DNA from: Acidobacteriota bacterium
GTDB taxonomy: Bacteria; Acidobacteriota; Vicinamibacteria; Vicinamibacterales; SCN-69-37
Length of the DNA stretch: 64,000 nucleotides
Assembly: GCA_947467605.1 (NCBI GenBank)
Contig: CANIII010000012.1
Span: 52,812 to 116,811, forward strand
Reading direction: 5' to 3'
The translations under genes and the position numbers were made by a program. This document shows positions 27,382 through 35,358 of the stretch, piece by piece. The notes beneath the pieces were generated by a model. It did not search any database. It was given only the letters and a program-made list of their open reading frames with translations, and was not told where the DNA came from. Every line of letters starts with the position of its first letter. Position 1 is the stretch's first letter.

Positions 27382-27780
27382 TCACTTCTTGACGACTGTT
27401 GGCTGCGGAATTCGCCCGCAGACGAAGTCGTTGTGCACGTCAATGCTGTGAGGCGCCGCTTGCGCCGCCAATTTCGCCGTCTGACCGCCGACGACGGGCT
27501 GGCCGTCCACGTTCACTGTGACGACCCAACGGCAGTTCGCTGCCGCTGATGTCGCGACGACTGGAACCGTTTCCGTGATCTTGCACGTGCTATCGGCCGC
27601 GATGTTGCCCACGGTCGATGAACTCAGACTCGTACTCGCGTTGAGCGTGAATGCCGCATTGGCCGGTCCGCTGGGACTACACGTCACGGCGACAGGGAAT
27701 AGCGGCAACGGATTTGGCAGCGCCACCGCTGACATGTTGCTCACCGTCGCGACGACACGGAGCGCCGTCGTCAATTTCAC
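27382..27780 (-). CDS. DUF5979-like domain protein, probably 5'-truncated
   Basis: A 132-residue immunoglobulin-fold domain resembling DUF5979 of secreted actinobacterial surface proteins: FPVAVTCSPSGP, then LSSSTVGNIAADSTCKITET and CRWVVTVNVDG. The GTG at 27780 has no signal peptide after it, yet the frame stays open upstream through a Pro/Thr linker (about 27781-27830, read on the minus strand) before a stop near 27910. The natural N-terminus with its export signal therefore seems lost. The upstream DNA now belongs to a gene remnant on the other strand, so a recombination junction is likely here. Confidence 0.6.
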   Translation of the reverse strand: MKLTTALRVVATVSNMSAVALPNPLPLFPVAVTCSPSGPANAAFTLNASTSLSSSTVGNIAADSTCKITETVPVVATSAAANCRWVVTVNVDGQPVVGGQTAKLAAQAAPHSIDVHNDFVCGRIPQPTVVKK

Positions 27781-27839
27781 CGGCGGGGCGGGCGGGGTCG
27801 TCGAAGGAGGCGCAGGTCTCCCCGGCGTCGTCGTCGCGG

Positions 27840-28055
27840 GTGACGTTGACGTTGGTCGATGTGAGCGGCACGTTCGTCGCGGAAGTGACGCCGGGATCCG
27901 CGGAACATTTCAACAAACCGGGATTCCGCCAGGTCGCCGTCTACGTCGAGACGACGGGCGGTCCGTATTTCGTCAAAGTGCTTGGCCCGGTGAAGACAAT
28001 GGCGAAGTGGGATGCGAGTGCGACCGCGTTTCTGAAATCGCTGCGGTTCGAATAA
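27840..28055 (+). pseudogene. 3' remnant of a conserved secreted-protein gene
   Basis: The last 71 residues of a plus-strand frame look like a genuine conserved C-terminus: VSGTFVAEVTPGSAEHFNKP, FRQVAVYVETTGGPYFVK and VLGPVKTMAKWDASATAFLK. This resembles the end of a roughly 200-residue family of exported acidobacterial and planctomycete proteins. Upstream of about 27840 the frame has no family-like sequence and no signal peptide, and it overlaps the linker of the opposing DUF5979-like gene. I read it as a truncated gene; a short intact gene starting at this GTG is the alternative. Confidence 0.45.
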
Positions 28056-29012
28056 CTACGCCAGATCCCAATCCGTATGCGGGGTCTTGTTGAGCACGAT
28101 CCAGCCGTACACCAGCTTGCCGTAGCTCAGCCAATGCATTTTGCGCTGGGTGTAGAACGGCACCAACGTCTTCTGTAGTTCCGGAAGTCGATAGCACGGC
28201 ACGCCCGGGAAGTAGTGATGCTCGAGGTGGTAGTTCGAGTAGATGTAGGCAAAATCCCAGAACCAGTGACCACGCATGAGCGTGCCCCACTTCGCAGGGT
28301 CTGACGGATCGATGTCGTAGTGCTGGCCGAGTCGGTTCAGCGTGAAGGCAATCGGAAACACGAAAAACACCGGAAAGAGATCGGCACGCCACGCGGCTGA
28401 AAATCCGAATGTCGTCCAGAGTGCGGCGGCCACGGAGAGATGGAAGAGGATCGACACTTTCCGCTCCCAACCAATCCGGCGCTTCACGTCGTCGGGATAT
28501 GTTGCGGTTTCCTGTGCGGCGGCACGGAAATAGATCGGGAACAGCGCCGGCGTCGCGTAGAGCAGCTTGTACCAACGCTCGACGCGCTTCGGTGAGAGAT
28601 AGTGTCGCTTCGGATCGTCGTTTGATCCGAGTTCCGCGTGATGGTCGAGGTGCCACCGTGTGAACTGCGTTGCGGAAATTCCGGAGGGGATCGCATACGC
28701 GAGCGCGAGAATGCGCTCAACGGTCGCATGACGCTTCTCGAACACGCAGTGATGCAGCACTTCGTGGAGCAGCACGGTGAAGTTGAAGACCGTGAAGCCC
28801 TGCACGAACGCGAGCGGGACCCAGATGAGCGGATTGGTGAAGTGCACCAGCCCCCAGGTCGCGAGACCAAGCATCGCGAACTGCCGGCCCGCGATGAGGA
28901 AGTGACGCCAGGCATCTTTCTTGTGCAGCGCGCGCATCTGGTCGCGCGACACGGCGAGCCCAAGTTCCGCTCGCAGTCCCACGGCATGGGCGCTGTAGTA
29001 GTGCGACTTCAT
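28056..29012 (-). CDS. membrane fatty acid desaturase
   Basis: A 318-residue di-iron desaturase of the membrane family. The three histidine boxes are HEVLHH, HLDHH and HLEHH, with an additional QHYD. About four transmembrane helices flank them. It would introduce a double bond in acyl-lipids or acyl-CoA, or hydroxylate or desaturate a related lipid such as a carotenoid. The TTG at 29021 is in frame, but the ATG at 29012 has a GGA five bases upstream and is preferred. Its stop abuts the end of the remnant on the other strand. Confidence 0.9.
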   Translation of the reverse strand: MKSHYYSAHAVGLRAELGLAVSRDQMRALHKKDAWRHFLIAGRQFAMLGLATWGLVHFTNPLIWVPLAFVQGFTVFNFTVLLHEVLHHCVFEKRHATVERILALAYAIPSGISATQFTRWHLDHHAELGSNDDPKRHYLSPKRVERWYKLLYATPALFPIYFRAAAQETATYPDDVKRRIGWERKVSILFHLSVAAALWTTFGFSAAWRADLFPVFFVFPIAFTLNRLGQHYDIDPSDPAKWGTLMRGHWFWDFAYIYSNYHLEHHYFPGVPCYRLPELQKTLVPFYTQRKMHWLSYGKLVYGWIVLNKTPHTDWDLA

Positions 29013-29042
29013 TGGTTCCAAAGTAACACGTTCGCGGGATGG

Positions 29043-29990
29043 CTATTCTTCGAGCGGAATCGGGGACGACGTGCGGCCGAGGCGCGTCAAAAACAAACCA
29101 GCGAGCACTGCCGACGCGCCGACGATCTTGATCCACGTCATCGGCTCGCCCAGCCAGAGCGCCGCGACCGCCATCGCGGCCACGGGCACGAGATTCGAAT
29201 AGAGCGACGTGCGGGCCACGCCAATCGCCTGAATGCCCGTGTACCAGATGAGATACGCCAGACACAGCGCGAGGAGCGCCGAGAGCACCATCGAGATGTA
29301 GACGTAGGCCGACAGGTGCAGCCAGGACACGTGCATCATCTGCGGCGAGACGGCGAGCGCGTAGGGCACGCAGCCGATGGCGAACGTCATGCCGGTCACG
29401 AAGAGCGGTGAATGTCGTTTGATCAACGACGCGGCCCCCAGCGAGTAGATCGACCAGCAGATCACCGACGTCATCACGAGCAGGTCGCCCTTGATGTGCG
29501 ATCCGCCGAACTCTGCGCCATGGCCCACCACGAGATAGATGCCGAACGCGGATGTCGCCGCGCCGAGCCAGTGCAGCCGGCCAATGCGTTCGCGGCCGAT
29601 CACCGCCGTTGTCAGCGCCACGACGACGGGTGTGGCGCCAATGATGAGGGCGCTGTTGCTGACGCTTGTGAGGGCGACGCCGCCGACAAACGCCAACTGA
29701 TAGATGAAGTTGCCGATGAGGCCGAGGCCCAGTAGCAGCCAGCGGTCGTTCCGTGTCGGTCGCGACTTCGTGTAGAAGATCCGCGAGACGTTGACGCCAC
29801 GGCGGGCCGCCGACGCGGCCATCCACATCCCGATCAGGAACACGGCCGTCGCGATCAGCACGCGCACGGCGTTGAACGGCTGCGGTGGAATTTCGAGGAA
29901 GGCGCGCTTGATCACGCTGTAGTTAACGGCCCAGATGAGGACCATCAGCAACAGAATTGCGTCCACCCAGCGTGTCGATCGGGAATTCAT
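29043..29990 (-). CDS. EamA/DMT-family transporter
   Basis: A 315-residue drug/metabolite transporter with ten predicted helices in two EamA repeats (for example LIWAVNYSVIKRAFLEIPP at the start of the first and LLVMTSVICWSIYSLGAASLI at the start of the second). Members export amino acids, nucleobases or drugs; the substrate is unknown. The ATG lies ten bases downstream, in the minus direction, of the ATP-synthase terminator, so it may be expressed by read-through or by a promoter inside that region. It precedes the desaturase by about 30 bases. Confidence 0.88.
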   Translation of the reverse strand: MNSRSTRWVDAILLLMVLIWAVNYSVIKRAFLEIPPQPFNAVRVLIATAVFLIGMWMAASAARRGVNVSRIFYTKSRPTRNDRWLLLGLGLIGNFIYQLAFVGGVALTSVSNSALIIGATPVVVALTTAVIGRERIGRLHWLGAATSAFGIYLVVGHGAEFGGSHIKGDLLVMTSVICWSIYSLGAASLIKRHSPLFVTGMTFAIGCVPYALAVSPQMMHVSWLHLSAYVYISMVLSALLALCLAYLIWYTGIQAIGVARTSLYSNLVPVAAMAVAALWLGEPMTWIKIVGASAVLAGLFLTRLGRTSSPIPLEE

Positions 29991-30000
29991 GGCGCCGAAT

Positions 30001-30036
30001 AAAAAACCGCGCGCGAGCGGTGAGCTCGCGCGCGGT
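30001..30036 (-). terminator. Rho-independent terminator of the F0 operon
   Basis: A perfect 13-bp stem (30006-30018 with 30024-30036, loop of five bases) of alternating GC is followed, on the minus strand, by TTTTTTATT. It lies 22 bases behind the stop of the c-subunit gene and so ends the operon before any b, delta or F1 gene. Confidence 0.9.
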
Positions 30037-30057
30037 CAATTCATGTCCGTTGGTGAG

Positions 30058-30408
30058 TTACGCGCCGAACGGCTTGAGGAAGAACAGGATCAGCGAGATC
30101 AGGAGCACGTAGATCGAGAGTGACTCGATCAGGACGAGACCCAGGATCAGGACGCCACGGATTTCGCCGGCCGCTGAGGGGTTGCGCGCGATCGCTTCGG
30201 TCGCCGACGCAATCGCCTTGCCCTGACCGAGCGCGCCGAGGCCCGCTGCGATCGCGAGCGCGAAGCCCGCCGTGATGATCGACCACATCGCCACTGCGCT
30301 GTTGCCCGTGGCCGCATGCGCGGCCTCGGCTGCCTGAGCAAACACCGGTGAAGTCGTCGCCACGGCCGCGATCGCCACCAACACTCCAAACATCAAACGC
30401 TTATTCAC
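30058..30408 (-). CDS. atpE: F0F1 ATP synthase subunit c, with signal-like N-terminal extension
   Basis: Proteolipid of the rotor ring, 116 residues. After a signal-like N-terminus (to about residue 26, FAQA) come two transmembrane hairpin helices joined by the polar loop ARNPSAAGEIRG. The ion-binding carboxylate is Glu95 in LIESLSIY. Gln62 (GQGKA), Ser96 and Tyr100 match residues that line Na+ sites, while Leu97 resembles H+ rings, so ion use is uncertain. The start is GTG at 30408 with AGGAGG four bases upstream. It is the last gene of the F0 operon. Confidence 0.94.
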   Translation of the reverse strand: MNKRLMFGVLVAIAAVATTSPVFAQAAEAAHAATGNSAVAMWSIITAGFALAIAAGLGALGQGKAIASATEAIARNPSAAGEIRGVLILGLVLIESLSIYVLLISLILFFLKPFGA

Positions 30409-30433
30409 ATTGCCTCCTGAAGGGTACGTACGT

Positions 30434-31300
30434 TTATACCGCGGACATCGCGGCCATATCCCGGGCGTCGCCATGTTCGTGGCCGGGGGTGCCATGTTCA
30501 CTACCATGGTTGGGACCACCATGGTCATCCCCGTGCTCGACGTGCGTTGCGCCCTGCAGATAAATGATGCTCAGCAACACGAAGATGTATGCCTGAAGTC
30601 CGCCCGTGATCAAGCCGAGGATCATCATCGGCAGCGGGAAGATCGGCAGCCACCAAGGGCTGAGGAAGGCGAGGATCGCGATCACGAGATCCTCACCAAA
30701 GATGTTGCCGTAGAGTCGCAGCGAGAGCGACATCACACGTGACATGTGGCTGATCAGCTCGATCGGGAGCATGATCGGCGCGAGTGCCTTGGGCACGCCG
30801 GGAGGGAACGCGAAGTGCAGCAGATACGCGCCCACGCCCTGCGACCGGAAACCCTGCAGGTGGTAGAACGTCCAGGTCGTGATGGCACAGCCGACCGTGA
30901 CGTTGATGCTGGTCGTCGGCGACATGAAGCCCGGGAACAGGCCGAGGTAGTTGCAGCTGATGATGAAGAAGCCGAGCGTGCCGATCAGCGGAAGGAAATT
31001 GCGACCCTTCGGTCCGATCCACTCTTCGAGCATGCTGGCGAGACCGCCCACCACATCTTCAAGAATGATCTGGAGCTTGCCGGGATTCTCGACCGACAGG
31101 CTCGACTTGATGGCCAGACCCAGCACCGTCCAGCAGAGGACGACGAAGATCACCATGACCATGAACGGCGGGATCAGTTCGTGCGTGTGAGGGTCCGGCA
31201 CGAGCGGATGGCCGATCGCGGTCTGAAACATCTGGGCCAACGGACCAAGGATCAGGTTCACCCAGTGGACGATCAGCAGCGGGAATTCAAACTTTTCCAT
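30434..31300 (-). CDS. atpB: F0F1 ATP synthase subunit a
   Basis: Stator subunit a, 288 residues, forming the ion half-channels against the c ring. The essential arginine is Arg195 in SLSLRLYGNIFGED. Five to six hydrophobic helices are visible. The C-terminus has a long His/Gly/Asp-rich tail that is not part of the usual family and could bind metal. Start ATG at 31300 follows an in-frame extension to 31333 that is not family-like. It overlaps the upstream gene by 14 bases and leads the c-subunit gene by 25 bases. Confidence 0.94.
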   Translation of the reverse strand: MEKFEFPLLIVHWVNLILGPLAQMFQTAIGHPLVPDPHTHELIPPFMVMVIFVVLCWTVLGLAIKSSLSVENPGKLQIILEDVVGGLASMLEEWIGPKGRNFLPLIGTLGFFIISCNYLGLFPGFMSPTTSINVTVGCAITTWTFYHLQGFRSQGVGAYLLHFAFPPGVPKALAPIMLPIELISHMSRVMSLSLRLYGNIFGEDLVIAILAFLSPWWLPIFPLPMMILGLITGGLQAYIFVLLSIIYLQGATHVEHGDDHGGPNHGSEHGTPGHEHGDARDMAAMSAV

Positions 31301-31688
31301 TGGTTTTAGTCGTTGCGAGCGCCTCAACTGCAACCGCTATGGGAATCACCGACGCTCCCAATAGCAGCCCCACTGGGCTCAACCGCAAACGCGCAATCAT
31401 AACGTACGCAATTAGAGCCAGTAAAGCGTAGCGACCCACCAAGATGATGAGTGCCCGGGCCGCGCGGGCCCGCGCGTTGGCGCCCTGTTCCATCGCCACG
31501 CCGAGGCCGTTCACGCCGCGCTTGATGGCCCAATAGCTCACGGCCACGATCAGCACTCCGCCGAACACGCCGGCGGCCACCGGCGGACCGGCGTGCGGCA
31601 GGACGAGCGTGAGCGCCGCCAACACGACGGCGGTCCACATCGCCCGCCGTTCAATCCTCGAGAGGGCCTCAGACGGAGTGCCGAGCAT
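31287..31688 (-). CDS. ATP synthase I-like small membrane protein
   Basis: A 133-residue protein with four hydrophobic helices (for example MWTAVVLAALTLVLPHAG and FGGVLIVAVSYWAIKRGVNG), placed just before the a-subunit gene. Size, topology and position fit the ATP synthase I (AtpI-like) family, which assists c-ring assembly. Sequence conservation in this family is low, so the call rests mainly on position. It starts directly after the stop of the AtpZ-like gene and overlaps the a-subunit gene by 14 bases. Confidence 0.75.
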   Translation of the reverse strand: MLGTPSEALSRIERRAMWTAVVLAALTLVLPHAGPPVAAGVFGGVLIVAVSYWAIKRGVNGLGVAMEQGANARARAARALIILVGRYALLALIAYVMIARLRLSPVGLLLGASVIPIAVAVEALATTKTNGKV

Positions 31689-31934
31689 CTACTTGAGGTA
31701 TTTCCGGGTCACAAAGTAGACGTTCCGGATGCCGGCGGCCAAGCCGATGAAGAATCCGCCAAAGAATCCGTACGGCTTCCACCCGAACTTCTGATCGAGC
31801 CACCAGCCGCCGATGGTGCCGATCATCAGCGCGATGACGAACGACAACCCGAGGCTGGCCACCTCACCAAGCGACCCCATCATGCTCAGCCGCTGACCTC
31901 TGGGCGAGTTCTTGGCGAAGTCTTTGAGCCCCAT
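31689..31934 (-). CDS. AtpZ/AtpI-family protein of the F0 operon
   Basis: An 81-residue protein with two helices: GEVASLGLSFVIALMIGTIGG, then GWWLDQKFGWKPYGFFGGFFIGLAAGIRN. The WLDxKFGxxPxG turn is characteristic of AtpZ/AtpI-type assembly factors. The frame extends to 31991, but the ATG at 31934 gives the normal length. It is the first gene of the four-gene F0 operon. Its promoter region overlaps that of the divergent VWFA gene around a CTATAG palindrome at 31952-31957. Confidence 0.82.
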   Translation of the reverse strand: MGLKDFAKNSPRGQRLSMMGSLGEVASLGLSFVIALMIGTIGGWWLDQKFGWKPYGFFGGFFIGLAAGIRNVYFVTRKYLK

Positions 31935-31951
31935 ATAGATGATGGTACTCG

Positions 31952-31959
31952 CTATAGTA
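31952..31959. promoter_or_regulatory. overlapping divergent -10 boxes
   Basis: On the plus strand TATAGT (31953-31958) serves the VWFA gene at 31977. On the minus strand the same bases read TACTAT (31954-31959) toward the F0 operon. Two polymerases could not sit here at once, so the two operons would compete. Confidence 0.4.
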
Positions 31960-31976
31960 GGAGCCAAGAGGCCCCA

Positions 31977-32891
31977 ATGCAGACGCTCCACCGAACGTCC
32001 CTCCTGACCGTGCTCATCATCGCCGGCGTTCTTGTGTCAGCGCCAGCGGTGCCGCAGGCCGGTGCGCAGGCCAAGGGACGAACCCGGGACGTGTATGTGT
32101 CTGTGACCGACAAGTCCGGCGCTGTGGCCAAGGACCTGGCGCTCACCGACGTCTCGATCAAGGAAGACAACCAGTCGCGTGAGGTGCTGGCGATTGCCTC
32201 GGCCGCCAAGACGCCGATGCGGATCGCGCTCCTCGTCGACAACAGTCAAGTCACGCAGAGCCTGCCCAATGAGCTCCATCAGGCGCTCAACGGGTTCATC
32301 ACGGCGATTTTCAAAACGAGTCCGGATTCGACGATGTCGCTGGCGACGTTTGGCGACCGGCCGACACCGGTGCAGGGCTTCACCAACGCGGCGCCGATTC
32401 TGGTGCGTTCCGTGTCACGGATTTTTCCCATGTCGGGTGCCGGCGCCTATTTGATTGATGCCGTCATCGATGCCGCCAAGGACCTGCACCGGGAGCCGGG
32501 CCCTCGGCAGATCATCGTGGCCTTCGTGGACGAAAGCGGCGAAGAGTTCAGCAACTCCAGCCGTCAGCAGGCGCTCGAGGCCCTGCGGAATGCGAACGCC
32601 TCGTTGTGGATTGTCGCCATGCAGAGCACATCGACCAATCTCGGGAGCGCCGAGTCGCGCGACCGCAGCGCGCTGATCGATGAAGGCGTAAAGGGCAGCG
32701 GTGGCGCCACGCTGTCGCTGCTCAACCGCCTCTCGCTACCACCGAAAATGATCGAACTGGCCACGATGCTGACCAACCAACTCCAGGTGACCTACGGCCG
32801 GCCAGAGCAGATGATCCCGCCGAAGAAGCTCGAGATACAGCTGACGCGCAAAGACCTGAAGCTACAGGCGCCGCGCTGGGCCGGTCAGTGA
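31977..32891 (+). CDS. VWFA-related secreted protein with degenerate MIDAS
   Basis: A 304-residue exported protein: signal peptide MQTLHRTSLLTVLIIAGVLV, then a beta-sandwich (VYVSVTDKSGAVAKDLALTDVSI) and a VWFA-like domain starting MRIALLVDNSQVTQSL. The metal-ion site is broken (DNSQV instead of DxSxS). The ATG at 31977 fits the signal peptide, with purine-rich AGGAG and AGAGG stretches upstream and TATAGT at 31953. It overlaps the next, MIDAS-intact VWFA gene by four bases, so the two may form a heteromeric pair. Confidence 0.82.
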   Translation: MQTLHRTSLLTVLIIAGVLVSAPAVPQAGAQAKGRTRDVYVSVTDKSGAVAKDLALTDVSIKEDNQSREVLAIASAAKTPMRIALLVDNSQVTQSLPNELHQALNGFITAIFKTSPDSTMSLATFGDRPTPVQGFTNAAPILVRSVSRIFPMSGAGAYLIDAVIDAAKDLHREPGPRQIIVAFVDESGEEFSNSSRQQALEALRNANASLWIVAMQSTSTNLGSAESRDRSALIDEGVKGSGGATLSLLNRLSLPPKMIELATMLTNQLQVTYGRPEQMIPPKKLEIQLTRKDLKLQAPRWAGQ

Positions 32892-33811
32892 AGCGGCTCG
32901 CGCTCACGCTGGCGCTCTCGACCGTCGCCCTGACCCACGCCACGCCGCAGCAGGTCATCCGCAGCGGCGTCGACCTCGTGTCGCTGAACGTCACGGTGAT
33001 GGACGGCGAGCGTTTCCTCGGCGGCCTCCCGCAGGACAAATTCTCGGTCTTCGAGGACGGCGTGAAGCAGGACGTGTCCTTCTTCACCTCAGAACGTCAA
33101 CCGATCGCGCTCTCCATCCTGCTCGACTCAAGCACGAGCATGGACACCAAGATCAAGACGGCGCAGGAGGCGGCCATCGGCTTCGCGAGCCGCCTCGGCC
33201 CGCAGGACGTTGCGCAGATCATCGACTTCGACAGTCGTCCCACGGTCGTGCAGACGTTTACCAACGACCGCGCGCTGCTCGAGGCCGCGATCCGCAAAAC
33301 GACGCCGGGCGGATCCACGTCGCTCTACAACGCCATCTACATCGCGCTCTCCGAGCTGAAGAAGATTCGCGCCGAGTCGATCGCTCAGGTCCGTCGTCAG
33401 GCCATCGTGGTGCTGTCGGACGGTGAAGACACGTCAAGCCTCGTCGAATACGATGCGGTGCTCGACGCCGCGAAGCGCTCCGAAGTGTTGATCTATTGCA
33501 TCGGGCTGAAGTCGCGCAACGACTTCCCAACCAAGGGTTTCAATGAAGCGGACTTCGTGATGCGCACGCTCGCGCAAGAGACCGGCGGCCGCGCGTTCTT
33601 CCTCGAGTTGCTACCGCAACTCGCGACGGTGTATCAGACGATCGCGGATGAACTCGTGAGCCAGTACACGATCGGCTACAGCCCCAAGAATCCGAAGCGC
33701 GATGGCGCGTGGCGCACTGTGGTGGTCCGCGTGGATCAACAAGACGCCGTGGTGCGCACCAAGCGGGGCTATTTCGCCCCGACCATTCAGCAGATGACCA
33801 GCCAGCGATGA
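32888..33811 (+). CDS. VWFA-related secreted protein with intact MIDAS
   Basis: A 307-residue exported VWFA protein. A signal peptide (MKRLALTLALSTVALTHA) is followed by the family's N-terminal beta domain (LVSLNVTVMDGERFLGGL) and a VWFA fold with a complete metal site: Asp80, Ser82 and Ser84 in DSSTS, and VLSDGEDTSS later. The C-terminal half ends in TIGYSPKNPKRDGAWR, typical of the acidobacterial group. GTG start with GTGA overlap to the preceding gene, and ATGA overlap to cobA-hemD. Confidence 0.88.
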   Translation: MKRLALTLALSTVALTHATPQQVIRSGVDLVSLNVTVMDGERFLGGLPQDKFSVFEDGVKQDVSFFTSERQPIALSILLDSSTSMDTKIKTAQEAAIGFASRLGPQDVAQIIDFDSRPTVVQTFTNDRALLEAAIRKTTPGGSTSLYNAIYIALSELKKIRAESIAQVRRQAIVVLSDGEDTSSLVEYDAVLDAAKRSEVLIYCIGLKSRNDFPTKGFNEADFVMRTLAQETGGRAFFLELLPQLATVYQTIADELVSQYTIGYSPKNPKRDGAWRTVVVRVDQQDAVVRTKRGYFAPTIQQMTSQR

Positions 33812-35337
33812 AGACATCCGGACATGTCAGTGTGATCGGTGCCGGCCCCGGTGATCCGGGGTTGATCAGCGTGCAGGGCTTGCGCCTGCTGAGCCTTGCC
33901 GACGTGGTGATCTACGACCGGGCGGTCGCCAACCTGCTGCGCTGGGCGCGGCCTGACGCCGAGAAGATCGAGGCCGGCGCACCCGCCGAGGGCATGATGG
34001 CGCAGGACGCGCTCTCGATGCTGATCGCCGACAAGGCGCGCGAGGGGCTGTCCGTCGCCCGGCTCAAGTGGGGCGATCCGTTCGTGTTCGATAGCGGCGC
34101 CAAAGAGGCGATGTTCCTCCACGAGCAGCGGATCCCGTTTGACGTCGTACCAGGCATCCCGGCAGCCGTCGGCGCGTCGGCGTATGCCGGCATTCCGCTC
34201 ACCTACCCCGGCAGCGGCGACGCGGTCGTGTTGCTCCGCGGCAGCGAAGGCAGCGACGACCCGCTGCCCGACGTGGACTGGGCCGCGCTCGCGCGGCTCG
34301 ACGGCACGATCATCTGCAACGTTCGCGGACGACTCGCGACGGCGATTCTGCAAGCACTCATCGAGCACGGCCGCACACCCGACTCACCCGCCGCGCTGAT
34401 TTATTCGGGCACGCTCACCACGCAGCGTACCGAAGGCCACACGATCGCCGCGTTGCTCACACATCTGGCCGACGGCGCCGATGCGGGCGAGGCCACATTG
34501 ATCATCGGCGAAGTCGCCAGCCTGCGCGCACACCTGCGCTGGTTCGACGAGCGCCCGCTCTTTGGCAAACGCATCATCATCACGCGCTCGCGCGATCAGG
34601 CCCGCGAACTGGCCGATGAACTCGAGCAGCTCGGCGCGCAAACCATCGCAGCGCCGATTTTTCGAATCGCACCGGCGGAAGATCCCGAGGCGATTGATCG
34701 TGCCGCCGCATCGGTCGATGCGTTTCAGTGGGTGATCTTCGCCTCCGCCAATTCGGTCACGCGCTTCTTCAGCGCCCTGCTCTCGGGTCCGCGCGACATG
34801 CGCGCGCTTGGCAACGTGTCGGTCTGCGCCATTGGTCCGACCACCGCGGACCGTATTTTGGCGCGCGGCGTGAAGCCAGACGTCGTGATGCCCGAAGTGC
34901 GCATCGACGACATCGTGGAGGCCATCGGTGCCGCCGGGTCACTCGACAGCCAGCGCGTGCTGATCGTGCGACCAGATTTCCTGCGCGACACCTTGGCCGT
35001 TGAACTGGCGCGACATGGCGCCACGGTCACGGATCTGGTCGCCTACACGACGGCGAGCGCCTCGCCAGAGTCGAAGGAAGCGCAGGACATCTACCGGCAG
35101 CTGCTCGAAGGACGCGTGGATGCCGTCACGTTCACGAGCCCGACGGCCGTCCGCCGATTCGCCAGTCTCATCGGCAGCGAACAGGCCGCTGACCTGCTCA
35201 AGACCACGGTCGTCGCCGCACTCGGTCCGGTGACTGCCGAAGCCGCCGAGCAACTCGGCATCAACGCCCAGATCGTGCCGGAGACGTTCACGATCGACGC
35301 GCTCGTCACGGCGCTCGTGCAGCATTTCGCACGTTGA
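33808..35337 (+). CDS. cobA-hemD: uroporphyrinogen-III C-methyltransferase / uroporphyrinogen-III synthase fusion
   Basis: A 509-residue bifunctional tetrapyrrole enzyme. Residues about 5-245 are the SAM-dependent methyltransferase: GAGPGDPGLI near the N-terminus, LKWGDPFVF, and VVPGIPAAVGASAYAGIPLT, making precorrin-2 for sirohaem or cobalamin. Residues about 255-509 are uroporphyrinogen-III synthase (FGKRIIITRSRDQA, VIFASANSVTRFF, AIGPTTADRI, FTSPTAVRRF). The frame is open to 33709, but the ATG at 33808 overlaps the preceding stop by four bases and starts the family sequence. Fusion of these two domains is known in several phyla. Confidence 0.94.
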   Translation: MKTSGHVSVIGAGPGDPGLISVQGLRLLSLADVVIYDRAVANLLRWARPDAEKIEAGAPAEGMMAQDALSMLIADKAREGLSVARLKWGDPFVFDSGAKEAMFLHEQRIPFDVVPGIPAAVGASAYAGIPLTYPGSGDAVVLLRGSEGSDDPLPDVDWAALARLDGTIICNVRGRLATAILQALIEHGRTPDSPAALIYSGTLTTQRTEGHTIAALLTHLADGADAGEATLIIGEVASLRAHLRWFDERPLFGKRIIITRSRDQARELADELEQLGAQTIAAPIFRIAPAEDPEAIDRAAASVDAFQWVIFASANSVTRFFSALLSGPRDMRALGNVSVCAIGPTTADRILARGVKPDVVMPEVRIDDIVEAIGAAGSLDSQRVLIVRPDFLRDTLAVELARHGATVTDLVAYTTASASPESKEAQDIYRQLLEGRVDAVTFTSPTAVRRFASLIGSEQAADLLKTTVVAALGPVTAEAAEQLGINAQIVPETFTIDALVTALVQHFAR

Positions 35338-35345
35338 ATCTCTGC

Positions 35346-35351
35346 TAGCAT
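35346..35351 (+). promoter_or_regulatory. extended -10 box (TGC-TAGCAT) of the M1 peptidase gene
   Basis: TGCTAGCAT has the TGN extension, which can compensate for a missing -35. It ends seven bases before the GTG start at 35359, so the message would be leaderless. Confidence 0.55.
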
Positions 35352-35358
35352 CGCCGTC

